64,000 nt of DNA from Rhizobium mayense (GTDB lineage: Bacteria; Pseudomonadota; Alphaproteobacteria; Rhizobiales; Rhizobiaceae), in contig NZ_JARFYM010000011.1 in the NCBI RefSeq assembly GCF_030272705.1, positions 62,001-126,000 on the forward strand, read 5' to 3'. Every line of letters begins with the position of its first letter. Position 1 is the stretch's first letter. Below, in pieces: positions 36,292 to 44,186 of this stretch. The notes under the pieces are model-generated. The model saw only the letters and a list, made by a program, of their open reading frames with translations. It made no database searches and had not been told where the DNA came from. Both the position numbers and the translations under genes were made by a program.

Positions 36292-38036
36292 AGAAGATAG
36301 CAGCCCTCCTTGCCGTCGCCGGCTTGATTTCAATTTCGTTCGCGCCCGGCAGCTTCGCCGAGGACACGCCCGCGCCGGCGCCTTTCCTGATGGATGTCCC
36401 GCATTTTCAGGAGGAAGCGGTCGCCGCCGGCATAGATCATCAATATACCGGCGGCTGGGAATATTTCGTCGGTGGCGGCGTCGCCAGCTTCGACTGCAAT
36501 GGTGACCGCAAGCCCGACCTTATGTTGGCCGGAGGCACCAGTCCGCTGGCGCTTTATGTCAATGAAAGCGAGACGGGCGGTCCGCTGAAATTCAAGGAGA
36601 AGCCGATCAATCTTTCCGACAAGGATCTCCGCTCCGTCCTCGGCGTCTATCCGATCGATATCGACAATGATGGATATACGGATGTCGTGCTCTTGCGGCT
36701 CGGTGAAAATATCATCCTGAAGGGCGGTCCGAACTGCACCTTCGAAAAGGCCAATCACACCTTCGCCTTCGATGGCGGCAAGGACTGGACGGTTGCCTTT
36801 GCGGCCACCTGGGAGGCCGGCAACAAATTTCCGACGCTGGCTTTCGGGAACTACGTCGACCGCTATGCGCCGGGAACGCCTTTCGGCACCTGCAGCGACA
36901 ATGTTTTTGATCGTCCCGTAGGCAACGACAAGCCGGACTATTCCAATCCGCTGCCCTTGAAGCCCAGCTATTGTACGCTGTCCATGCTATTCACCGACTG
37001 GAACCATTCCGGGCAGGATTCGCTGCGGGTTGCCAATGACCGGCAATATTATCGCGGTGGGCAGGAGCAGCTCTGGGACATCGCGCCGGGGCGGCTGCCG
37101 CGGCAATATACGACCGCAGAAGGGTGGGCCCCTTTGAAGATCTGGGGCATGGGCCTTGCTGAGGCCGATCCGAAGGCAGATGGCAAGCCGGAATATTTCA
37201 TCACATCGATGGGTGATAACAAGCTGCAGGAGCTGGACGACGAGGCTGATAATGACAGCCCGACCTATCGCGACACCGCCTATGAAAAGGGAGCAGCCGC
37301 CTATCGTCCCTACACCGGCAACGACCATAGGCCGTCGACGGCCTGGCATGCGCAGTTCGCCGACATCAACAACGATACCAACATGGATCTGTTTCTGACC
37401 AAGGGCAATGTCGAGGCCATGCCGGATTTCGCCAGCAGCGATCCCGACAACCTGCTGCTTGGCGGTTTCGATGGCAAGTTCGCCGAGAAGGGTGACGAGG
37501 CCGGCATTGCGCTTCCCGGCAAGGGGCGTGGCGCCGTGGTCGAGGACTTCAATAATGACGGCATGCTCGACATCCTCGTCGTCAACCGCATGCAGCGCGC
37601 CTTCCTGTTCCGCAATCTCGGCGCCAAGACCGATTGGGGCTATCGCCCGCTCGGCAATTGGACCGAAATCGAATTGGACAACGGCCCGATCAACCATATG
37701 GGTATCGGCGCTACCATCAATGTTCGGGCGGGCACGCAGACGCAGGTGCAGCGCGTACAGGTCGGCGGCGGCCACGCGTCGGGCCATGTCGGCTTCACGC
37801 ATTTCGGCCTTGGGACCAATGAACGCGCGGTGGTGCGCGTGCAGTGGCCGGATGGGGAGTGGAGCCAGCCTTACCGCATCTTCGCCAACCAGCATGTGGT
37901 CATCAAGCGGGGCACCACCTCGGCCAAATACTGGTTTGCGCCGCCTGCGAAAACCGATCAGGTGGCTGCGCAACCGGCTGCCGCTGCGCCGTTACCCGCT
38001 GTGCAACAGACGGGCAGTCAACCCGTGACGAAGTAG
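36288..38036 (+). CDS. Exported FG-GAP/VCBS repeat protein with ASPIC/UnbV domain
   Basis: The 582-residue protein has a signal peptide (about residues 1-24). A beta-propeller-like region carries calcium-binding loops DIDNDGYTD, DINNDTNMD and DFNNDGMLD, and is followed by an ASPIC/UnbV domain (GNWTEIELDN, NHMGIGATINVRAG, HFGLGTNERAVVRVQWPDG). The tail is Ala/Pro/Gln-rich and disordered. Such proteins are extracytoplasmic binding or adhesion-like modules of unknown role. The 4-bp overlap with the di-haem cytochrome gene suggests the two work together. Confidence 0.85.
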   Translation: MKKIAALLAVAGLISISFAPGSFAEDTPAPAPFLMDVPHFQEEAVAAGIDHQYTGGWEYFVGGGVASFDCNGDRKPDLMLAGGTSPLALYVNESETGGPLKFKEKPINLSDKDLRSVLGVYPIDIDNDGYTDVVLLRLGENIILKGGPNCTFEKANHTFAFDGGKDWTVAFAATWEAGNKFPTLAFGNYVDRYAPGTPFGTCSDNVFDRPVGNDKPDYSNPLPLKPSYCTLSMLFTDWNHSGQDSLRVANDRQYYRGGQEQLWDIAPGRLPRQYTTAEGWAPLKIWGMGLAEADPKADGKPEYFITSMGDNKLQELDDEADNDSPTYRDTAYEKGAAAYRPYTGNDHRPSTAWHAQFADINNDTNMDLFLTKGNVEAMPDFASSDPDNLLLGGFDGKFAEKGDEAGIALPGKGRGAVVEDFNNDGMLDILVVNRMQRAFLFRNLGAKTDWGYRPLGNWTEIELDNGPINHMGIGATINVRAGTQTQVQRVQVGGGHASGHVGFTHFGLGTNERAVVRVQWPDGEWSQPYRIFANQHVVIKRGTTSAKYWFAPPAKTDQVAAQPAAAAPLPAVQQTGSQPVTK

Positions 38037-38041
38037 AAAAT

Positions 38042-38075
38042 CAAAAAAAGGAGAAGGCCGGGCAATCCGGCCTTC
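38042..38075 (-). terminator. Intrinsic terminator for clpP (minus strand)
   Basis: A perfect 9-bp stem (GAAGGCCGG / CCGGCCTTC, 38053-38075) is followed on the minus strand by TCCTTTTTTT. It lies 42 bp beyond the clpP stop, and the convergent FG-GAP gene may also use the stem. Confidence 0.8.
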
Positions 38076-38116
38076 AAACCAATTGCGAAACTTCGGTCGC
38101 AGAGCCGCCGTTGAAA

Positions 38117-38740
38117 TCAGTCCAGCAAGCCCACGTGCTGATCTTCTGCGCGAACGTGCAGAATACGGTCGATCAATCCCCGTTCCAGAGCTTCTTCCGC
38201 CGTCATGAAGTGGTCGCGGTCCATGGCGCGTTCGAATTCGTCATACGAACGGCCACAATGTTCTGCATAAAGCCGCGTCACGCGGTACTTGGTGCGCTTG
38301 ATTTCCTCGGCATGGATGAGCATGTCGGAGGCCTGGCCCTGGAAGCCGCCCAAAGGCTGATGGATATGGATACTGGCGTTGGGCAAGGCGACGCGCTGAC
38401 CCGGTTCGCCCGCCATCAGCAGGAACGATCCCATCGAACGGGCAGTCCCCATGCAGAGCGTGTGCACTGGCGCGCGGATGTAACGCATGGTGTCGTACAT
38501 GGCGAAGCCGCTGGTCACGACGCCGCCAGGCGAATTGATATAGAGGCTGATCGGCTTCTTCGGGTTTTCCGCCTCGAGAAACAGCAGTTGCGCGCAGACC
38601 AGGGCCGAGACGTCATCGTTCACCTCACCATTCAGGAAAATGATCCTTTCGCGCAGCAGACGGGAATAGATGTCGAAAGACCGCTCTCCTCTGCTGGATT
38701 GTTCAACGACCATAGGGACGAGTTGCATCGCTTCGCGCAT
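38117..38740 (-). CDS. clpP: ATP-dependent Clp protease proteolytic subunit (paralogue)
   Basis: The 207-residue serine peptidase forms barrel-shaped rings that degrade proteins delivered by ClpA or ClpX. The catalytic triad is visible: Ser in [10 protein letters not shown], His in IHIHQPLGG, and Asp in [12 protein letters not shown]. The nucleophile segment reads GTARSMGS rather than the usual GQAASMGA. No clpX, tig or lon gene is adjacent, so this is probably one of several ClpP copies common in rhizobia rather than the housekeeping one. A terminator follows it. Confidence 0.9.
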   Translation of the reverse strand: MREAMQLVPMVVEQSSRGERSFDIYSRLLRERIIFLNGEVNDDVSALVCAQLLFLEAENPKKPISLYINSPGGVVTSGFAMYDTMRYIRAPVHTLCMGTARSMGSFLLMAGEPGQRVALPNASIHIHQPLGGFQGQASDMLIHAEEIKRTKYRVTRLYAEHCGRSYDEFERAMDRDHFMTAEEALERGLIDRILHVRAEDQHVGLLD

Positions 38741-38784
38741 CGGCGAACTCCAATGTTATTGAAATTGTTGACAGATCTTGCGTG

Positions 38785-39144
38785 TCAGGCGGCGCGCATA
38801 ACGGAGAAGCCGTTGTTGTTCGCCGCAGCTTTTGCAGTCCTTCGAAGCCTCAAATCATCAAGCTCGTGGATGATGCGCAGGCTCGTACCGCCGTTTGCGT
38901 TCGGAGCTATCCTGATCGTCACGGTGCTTTCGAGGAATGGTGGCGCGTCATCGCGCAGCCTGTAGCGGACCTCTTCGCCCGGTGTAACGGATATCGCGTC
39001 GGGATTGGCCAAGGCTTCCTTCGGCAGCCAGTTTTTCCGAAGTTCAGGGCTGCTGACGGCGCGCCAGACCTTTTGTGGAGGCTCGTCGAGGTCGTATTCG
39101 AGTTCGATACCGTTTTCCCGCACGGGGGTCTTCAGGTCGTTCAT
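38785..39144 (-). CDS. AHSA1/SRPBCC-family protein
   Basis: The 119-residue protein has the START-like fold pattern of the AHSA1 family: YDLDEPPQKVWRAVSSPELRKNW near the N-terminus (given here only in part as motif EPPQKVWRAV), a central beta region and a short C-terminal helix. The family binds hydrophobic ligands. Its ATG overlaps the stop of the ArsR gene (ATGA), so the two are translationally coupled. ArsR-AHSA1 pairs are common, and the regulator probably controls this gene. Confidence 0.8.
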   Translation of the reverse strand: MNDLKTPVRENGIELEYDLDEPPQKVWRAVSSPELRKNWLPKEALANPDAISVTPGEEVRYRLRDDAPPFLESTVTIRIAPNANGGTSLRIIHELDDLRLRRTAKAAANNNGFSVMRAA

Positions 39145-39455
39145 TGGTCCATATCCTTCAGCAAGACCTTGAGAGCTTCGATCCGGGCAGGCCAGTAGGC
39201 GCGGTATTTCGCCAGCCACTGGGCGATGAGGGCGAGTCCCTCCGGATCGACTTCGTAATTCACGAAACGTCCCCGCCGTTCTTCTCTGATCAGCCCGGCG
39301 CTCCGCAGAACCGCAAGGTGCTGGGACATCGCCGGTTGGCTGATTTCCATCCCTTCGCGCAGGCCGCTAGCGTTCATGCTGCCCGCAGCCAGCTTTTCAA
39401 AGACGGCGCGGCGGGTAGGGTCCGCCAAAGCCCGGAATATCTCGTTCTCTATCAT
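39141..39455 (-). CDS. ArsR-family transcriptional regulator
   Basis: The 104-residue winged-helix protein begins MIENEIFRALADPTRRAVFE, the typical opening of the ArsR subgroup paired with SRPBCC proteins. The recognition helix lies in ISQPAMSQHLAVLRSAGLI. The usual metal-binding cysteines are absent, so it is unlikely to sense metals. The ribosome site is weak. It heads a two-gene unit with the AHSA1 gene (4-bp overlap). Confidence 0.87.
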   Translation of the reverse strand: MIENEIFRALADPTRRAVFEKLAAGSMNASGLREGMEISQPAMSQHLAVLRSAGLIREERRGRFVNYEVDPEGLALIAQWLAKYRAYWPARIEALKVLLKDMDQ

Positions 39456-39665
39456 GGCGACAGATAAGCACAGACTTATGTGATTCGCAAGAGCTTTCCG
39501 CAACAGCCGGTAGTCGATGAGCCTCCGGGGCGACAGGTTCTCGAACGCTTGCGAAAAATCACGGTCATGCGCTGCGACGGAGCGGCCAAAGAAAAAGTCC
39601 GCCGCGAAGTAATTCGCGACGGACTCATTGGACGAAACCGTATCCCTTGGGGACGGGCCGACTGC

Positions 39666-40658
39666 TTAGCCGAGCTTGACCAGTCGGCTTTCCTTAACGG
39701 ATTGAACCGCCGCGTCCGCAAGCTTGAGCGCTGCGAGGCCGTCGGCGCCGGATGGCGTGATGGCAGCGCCCTTCTCGACAGCGGCGATGAAGCTCGCGAT
39801 CTCGTTGGCGTAGGCCTCGGTGTAGCGGGTCATGAAGAAGTCGTGCAGGGGCGGGCGGGTGTAGCCGTCGCCGTTAGCGACTTCGATCGAAAACGGCCGC
39901 TGGTTTTCGGCTGCGACCATGCCCTTCGAGCCATGGATCTCGATGCGCTGGTCATAGCCATAGGTGGCGCGGCGGGAATTGGAAATGATCGCCTGCCTCC
40001 CGGATGCCGTCTGCAGGATGACGGAGACGCTGTCGTAATCGCCTGCGTCGCCGATTGCCTTGTCGACGAGGACCGCGGCGGTGGCGGTGACGGCGACCGG
40101 CTCCTCGCCGAGCAGGAAGCGGGCCATGTCGAAATCATGAATGGTCATGTCGCGGAAAATACCGCCGGAACGCTTGATATAGTCGACCGGCGGGGCGCCT
40201 GGATCGCGCGAAGTGATCGTCACCATCTCGACCGTACCGATGCGGCCGTCGTCGATGGTCTTCTTGACCGCCATGAAATGCGGGTCGAAGCGGCGGTTGA
40301 AGCCGACCATCAGCTTGCCCTTCGCTTCTTCGACCACTTTAATGCAGGCCTTGACGCGGGCGACATCAAGATCGATCGGCTTTTCGCAGAAGATCGCTTT
40401 GCCGGCCCGGGCGAAGCGCTCGATAAGATCGGCATGGGTGTCGGTCGGCGTGCAGATCACGACGGCGTCGATATCCTTGGCGGCCTCGATCGCTTCGATG
40501 GTGCGGACCTCGCAGCCATAGGCGGCGGAAATCGCCTCCGCAGCGGACGGAAACGCATCTGCCACTGCAACGAGCTTGGCATTGGCATCGCCACTGACGG
40601 CCTTTGCATGCACCTTGCCGATGCGCCCGGCGCCAAGCAGACCAAATCTGACAGTCAT
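39666..40658 (-). CDS. idhA: Myo-inositol 2-dehydrogenase
   Basis: The 330-residue NAD-dependent oxidoreductase of the Gfo/Idh/MocA family oxidises myo-inositol to 2-keto-myo-inositol. The N-terminal Rossmann motif is GAGRIGKVHA, the catalytic lysine lies in CEKPIDLD, and later comes IHDFDMARFLLGEEP with the active-site Asp/His. The ATG at 40658 follows GGGAGG. An IolR-type GGAA-N6-TTCC box lies 48 bp upstream, independent support for inositol rather than another sugar. Other inositol genes are not in the window; in rhizobia idhA is commonly apart from iolCDEB. Confidence 0.93.
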   Translation of the reverse strand: MTVRFGLLGAGRIGKVHAKAVSGDANAKLVAVADAFPSAAEAISAAYGCEVRTIEAIEAAKDIDAVVICTPTDTHADLIERFARAGKAIFCEKPIDLDVARVKACIKVVEEAKGKLMVGFNRRFDPHFMAVKKTIDDGRIGTVEMVTITSRDPGAPPVDYIKRSGGIFRDMTIHDFDMARFLLGEEPVAVTATAAVLVDKAIGDAGDYDSVSVILQTASGRQAIISNSRRATYGYDQRIEIHGSKGMVAAENQRPFSIEVANGDGYTRPPLHDFFMTRYTEAYANEIASFIAAVEKGAAITPSGADGLAALKLADAAVQSVKESRLVKLG

Positions 40659-40705
40659 CTTCACCTCCCTGATTCGGAACAAATGAACCGAATATCAATC
40701 ATTAT

Positions 40706-40719
40706 GGAATTTTCATTCC
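40706..40719 (-). promoter_or_regulatory. IolR-type operator upstream of idhA
   Basis: GGAATTTTCATTCC matches the GGAA-N6-TTCC motif described for IolR-controlled inositol promoters in rhizobia. It extends to a 7-bp inverted repeat (ATGGAAT-N4-ATTCCAT, 40704-40721). Confidence 0.75.
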
Positions 40720-40822
40720 ATTTTCCGATGGCAACGTCAAGCCGCCAGCGTTTCACAATTCCGAAATTCATGTTGCGAAACTGGCATATCCTCAAATCGC
40801 GTTCCCGCGCCAGATTCGATTG

Positions 40823-40867
40823 GCATGATCTTGTTAGAAAACCGCTTCGCACTTTTCGAGATCATGC
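40823..40867. repeat. Dispersed alphaproteobacterial palindromic repeat
   Basis: A 9-bp outer stem (GCATGATCT / AGATCATGC) encloses an inner stem (GAAAA / TTTTC) around ACCGCTTCGCAC. I recognise the sequence type as an abundant intergenic repeat of Rhizobiales genomes. It lies 38 bp before the small membrane-protein gene. Confidence 0.65.
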
Positions 40868-40905
40868 GCTAAAGACAAGCTCTCTCCAACAGGCGAACGA
40901 GACCC

Positions 40906-41166
40906 ATGCAGCTGATCGATCCCAATCATCCTATCTATAAGCCGCTTTGGGTGCGGGTTCTGATCGTTGCCGTCTGCTTCAGCTGGGCGATTGTCGAGGC
41001 CTTTGGTCCGCAACCCTTCTGGGCCGTCCTTGCGGGGGGCCTTGGCGCCTACGCCGCCTGGATGCTGCTCCTAAACTTCAATCCTCAGCCGCCCAAGGCC
41101 GAGGCCGAAAGCGCTGCTTCGAGCGACGAAGCAGAAGACGATGAGCCGACCGACGAGAAGAAGTAG
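40906..41166 (+). CDS. Small membrane protein with acidic tail
   Basis: The 86-residue product has two hydrophobic helices (about residues 14-33 and 37-56) and a strongly acidic hydrophilic tail (EAESAASSDEAEDDEPTDEKK, in two overlapping acidic runs). The opening MQLIDPNHPIYKPLWVRVLI is typical of a family found across Rhizobiales, of unknown function. The stop directly abuts the stop of a convergent gene at 41167. ACGAGA precedes the ATG. Confidence 0.7.
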   Translation: MQLIDPNHPIYKPLWVRVLIVAVCFSWAIVEAFGPQPFWAVLAGGLGAYAAWMLLLNFNPQPPKAEAESAASSDEAEDDEPTDEKK

Positions 41167-41637
41167 CTATCGCGCTACACGCCGTATGGCCTCGTCGATC
41201 AATTGATTGGCGATCATCATGCGTGTCGTCGCCTGCTCGCGAAAGGGCGGAGCGACGCTGTCTGGATGATTGGCCTTGGCGAAAGCGCGACGTTTTTCGT
41301 GGAGAGACTGAAGGGTGCTTTGCGAGGTGAGCGCCAGCTCGGCCGCCACCTCTTCCCGTGAGGTCCGCGCCAGATAATCCGGCATTACGGGCGGCTCCGG
41401 TTCTTTCTGTTCCGGCTCCACTGTCGGCTTCGGCAAAGGGATCTCGTTGCCGAGATTATCGACGTAGGCATCGTCCGGACGAGCAGATGCCGGCGGCTCA
41501 CCTCCGAAAACGGTCGCGGCAAAGCTTATATTGAGGCCACGGATGCGGTGCGCCGCCTCGTCCTTGCCTGACTTATCTTCTTCTTCCGCGTCGAGACGAT
41601 CGAGGACGGATTGAAACAGCGATTGCCCGAACAACAT
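41167..41637 (-). CDS. J-domain-like protein
   Basis: The 156-residue protein has a charged N-terminus, a proline/glutamate-rich linker (about residues 65-90) and a C-terminal J-like domain with KRRAFAKANHPDSVAPPF, containing the HPD motif that stimulates Hsp70 ATPase. The segment after HPD (MMIANQLIDEAIRR) matches helix III of J-domains. The domain is at the C-terminus rather than the usual N-terminus, so it may be a specialised DnaK co-chaperone. GGAGG precedes the ATG. Confidence 0.7.
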   Translation of the reverse strand: MLFGQSLFQSVLDRLDAEEEDKSGKDEAAHRIRGLNISFAATVFGGEPPASARPDDAYVDNLGNEIPLPKPTVEPEQKEPEPPVMPDYLARTSREEVAAELALTSQSTLQSLHEKRRAFAKANHPDSVAPPFREQATTRMMIANQLIDEAIRRVAR

Positions 41638-41736
41638 GCTTGCCTCCAGAAGCGTCTGGAATAGCCACGCAAGTTGGCGCGGAGCTTATCGCCGCAAGCA
41701 TGATCCTGAACCGGAAGCGGCCGCCCTCAGGCAGAC

Positions 41737-42744
41737 TCAGGCCAGATCGAGGTTCCTGCTTTCCTGCAGGATCATATCGTGCAGTAGCCGGGCGCTGGGG
41801 GGCATCGCGCGCTCACGGGCGGTAATCAGGCTGTAGGGCTTCACTTCAATATCGAAATCGATCGGCAAAATGCAGGATTCGCCGGCCTGCGATGACTGCC
41901 CGCACATGAAGTGCGCCATGTCGAGCGCAACCGGGGCGATGGCGTCCGTCTTGCAGACGATGGCAAGCGTCAGGAGCAGCGATGAAGTGTTGATGATGTT
42001 TTCCGGCAAGGGCACGCCGGCCGTGACGAAGATATCCTCCACCTTGCGCCGAAGCAAAGTGCCCGGAGGCTGAAAAACCCAATCGTACCCTGGCAGATCC
42101 TGAAGGCTGGCAACGCCCTTCTTCAGTAGCGGATGACCACTGCGGACCATAAGACAGGCTTTCTCCACACCGATCTCATGGGTGGTGAACAGGCGCGGAT
42201 CAAGCTCATCCGGAATGCGGCTGATGATGAAATCGTGGCGAGCGGCGAGCAACTCGCGTGCAAGCACGTTGCTGGTCTCCACCTGGATATTGATCTCGAT
42301 ACCGGGATAGGCGCGCGTCACAAGCTGGATCGCCGGTACGACAAGGCTGATCGCCGGCGCCGTCACGGCGCCTAGAAAAACCGAGCCGCCCTTGCCGGTC
42401 CTGAGCTCGCCGATCTCGCGGCTCGCCTCGCGTAATTCGAGCAGGATCTTGCGGGCGCGCTTGGCGAGCGCCATGCCGAAAGGCGTCAGCACAACGCCGC
42501 GGGCGACACGCTCGTAGAGCGGGCTTTTGACGATCGACTCCATTTCCGAGAGCATGCGCGAAGCCGCAGGTTGTGAGATGTTCATAGACTCAGCGGCCGC
42601 CGAAATCTGCCCGTGATCCTCGATCGTGACGATCATACGCAGGTGATTGAGCTTCAGACCGGCCTTGAGCAGGGTGTCGTCGCGAAAACTGTCCGAGTGA
42701 ATCTCGATGCCTTCGCTGGAATAATCGCTATATATTTTCTCCAT
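41737..42744 (-). CDS. gbpR: LysR-family regulator GbpR of the chvE sugar locus
   Basis: The 335-residue protein has an N-terminal LysR helix-turn-helix (about residues 30-90, GQISAAAESMNISQPAASRM) and a periplasmic-binding-like effector domain. It is divergent from chvE, the same place as gbpR of Agrobacterium, whose product activates chvE in response to L-arabinose, D-fucose or D-galactose. A TTG three codons upstream is an alternative start; the ATG at 42744 is chosen although its ribosome site is weak. A LysR-type inverted repeat lies about 50 bp from its start. Confidence 0.88.
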   Translation of the reverse strand: MEKIYSDYSSEGIEIHSDSFRDDTLLKAGLKLNHLRMIVTIEDHGQISAAAESMNISQPAASRMLSEMESIVKSPLYERVARGVVLTPFGMALAKRARKILLELREASREIGELRTGKGGSVFLGAVTAPAISLVVPAIQLVTRAYPGIEINIQVETSNVLARELLAARHDFIISRIPDELDPRLFTTHEIGVEKACLMVRSGHPLLKKGVASLQDLPGYDWVFQPPGTLLRRKVEDIFVTAGVPLPENIINTSSLLLTLAIVCKTDAIAPVALDMAHFMCGQSSQAGESCILPIDFDIEVKPYSLITARERAMPPSARLLHDMILQESRNLDLA

Positions 42745-42793
42745 GGCGGCCAAATTTCCCGTTCGTCGGCAAAAAAGTACTATTTTTTAACAT

Positions 42794-42853
42794 TATACCA
42801 AACTAGGTATATGTTGCGCCAGTTATTCTATTTGACAGTTATACGAAATCGTA
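42794..42853. promoter_or_regulatory. GbpR-type operators and chvE promoter region
   Basis: TATACC-N6-GGTATA (42794-42811) is an inverted repeat of LysR-box form. A second, smaller one (TACG-AAAT-CGTA, 42842-42853) lies downstream, and TTGACA (42832-42837) between them is a perfect -35 reading toward chvE. I see no clear -10 at ideal spacing. A hairpin (GGCGGGCG, TTTTTT loop, CGTCCGCC) lies at 42971-42992 in the chvE leader. Confidence 0.55.
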
Positions 42854-43016
42854 CGAGTTTGCCGCTCGTGCGCTGGGTGCAGCTCATGCACGTGAGAGCG
42901 TGGAGGAGACCTACTTCGGTTCTCACAATTAGAAGTAACCATTCCTTCTACGGAACCTGCCGCAGACTCGGGCGGGCGTTTTTTCGTCCGCCGCATTGTT
43001 AACAAGGGAGAGAGTA

Positions 43017-44081
43017 ATGAAATCCATTATCTCATTGATGGCCGGCGCTGCGCTCGGCGTCGCTACGCTGGTTGCCCCTGCCTTCGCGGCGGACAAGGGC
43101 ACCGTTGGTATCGCTATGCCGACCAAGGCTTCGGCTCGCTGGATCGATGACGGCAACAACATCGTCAAGCAGCTCCAGGCCGCCGGCTACGGCACCGACC
43201 TGCAGTATGGCGACGACGACATTCCGAACCAGCTGTCTCAGATTGAGAACATGGTCACGAAGGGCGACAAGGTTCTCGTCGTTGCTTCGATCGACGGCAC
43301 CACGCTGTCCGACGTTCTGCAGAAGGCTCACGATGCCGGCATCAAGGTCATCGCTTATGACCGTCTGATCCGCAACAGCCCGAATGTCGACTACTATGCG
43401 ACCTTCGACAACTTCAAGGTCGGCGTCCTGCAGGCGAACTCGATCGTCGACGCTCTCGGCCTCAAGGATGGCAAGGGTCCGTTCAACATCGAACTCTTCG
43501 GTGGTTCTCCGGACGACAACAACGCCTTCTTCTTCTATGACGGCGCAATGTCTGTTCTGAAGCCCTACATCGACAGCGGCAAGCTGGTCGTGAAGTCCGG
43601 CCAGATGGGCATGGACAAGGTCGGCACGCTGCGTTGGGATCCGGCAACGGCCCAGGCTCGCATGGATAACCTGCTGTCGGCTTACTACACCGATAGCCAT
43701 GTCGATGCAGTTCTGTCTCCTTATGACGGCCTGTCGATCGGTATCCTCTCCTCGCTCAAGGGCGTTGGTTACGGCAGCGGCGGCGTGAAGCTGCCGATCG
43801 TTACCGGTCAGGACTCCGAAATTCCGTCGGTCAAGTCGATCATCGCCGGCGAGCAGCACTCCACGATCTTCAAGGACACCCGTGACCTCGCAAAGGTCAC
43901 CGTCGACATGGTCAACGCTCTGATGGAAGGCAAGACGCCTGAAGTCAACGACAGCAAGACCTACGACAACGGCGTCAAGGTTGTTCCGTCCTACCTGCTG
44001 ACCCCGGTCGCAGTCGACAAGACCAACTACGAGAAGATCCTCGTCGATGGCGGTTACTACAAGGCTGACCAGCTGAAGTAA
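43017..44081 (+). CDS. chvE: Multiple-sugar periplasmic binding protein ChvE
   Basis: The 354-residue precursor has a signal peptide (about residues 1-24, APAFAA) and the two-lobed sugar-binding fold, with typical segments [45 protein letters not shown] and [14 protein letters not shown]. ChvE binds galactose, arabinose, glucose and related sugars, feeds GguAB and, in Agrobacterium, contacts VirA. No vir genes are present here. The ATG at 43017 follows AAGGGAGAGAG; seven upstream codons are not family-like. The gene seems highly expressed, with strongly biased codons. Confidence 0.95.
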   Translation: MKSIISLMAGAALGVATLVAPAFAADKGTVGIAMPTKASARWIDDGNNIVKQLQAAGYGTDLQYGDDDIPNQLSQIENMVTKGDKVLVVASIDGTTLSDVLQKAHDAGIKVIAYDRLIRNSPNVDYYATFDNFKVGVLQANSIVDALGLKDGKGPFNIELFGGSPDDNNAFFFYDGAMSVLKPYIDSGKLVVKSGQMGMDKVGTLRWDPATAQARMDNLLSAYYTDSHVDAVLSPYDGLSIGILSSLKGVGYGSGGVKLPIVTGQDSEIPSVKSIIAGEQHSTIFKDTRDLAKVTVDMVNALMEGKTPEVNDSKTYDNGVKVVPSYLLTPVAVDKTNYEKILVDGGYYKADQLK

Positions 44082-44098
44082 TCTTCCAACATAATGGT

Positions 44099-44124
44099 CA
44101 GGGCTCGCTTCAATGCGAGCCCTG
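44099..44124 (+). terminator. Hairpin between chvE and gguA
   Basis: A perfect 10-bp stem (CAGGGCTCGC / GCGAGCCCTG) with a 6-nt loop is followed by GCTTTGATATTT. It is probably a leaky terminator or stabilising hairpin that keeps ChvE in excess over the membrane components. Confidence 0.7.
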
Positions 44125-44186
44125 GCTTTGATATTTAAGACGATCGCGCGGTCTGCTATGTTCGACCGCGGCGTTGGAATTGGACT

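Noticed and set aside
39480..40940. Open frame of 486 codons on the plus strand
   Set aside because: It is antisense to idhA, with no motif or ribosome site; idhA has intact catalytic motifs.
43017..44081. Evidence for Agrobacterium-type virulence from chvE
   Set aside because: chvE is a general rhizobial sugar-binding gene; no vir genes or T-DNA borders occur here.
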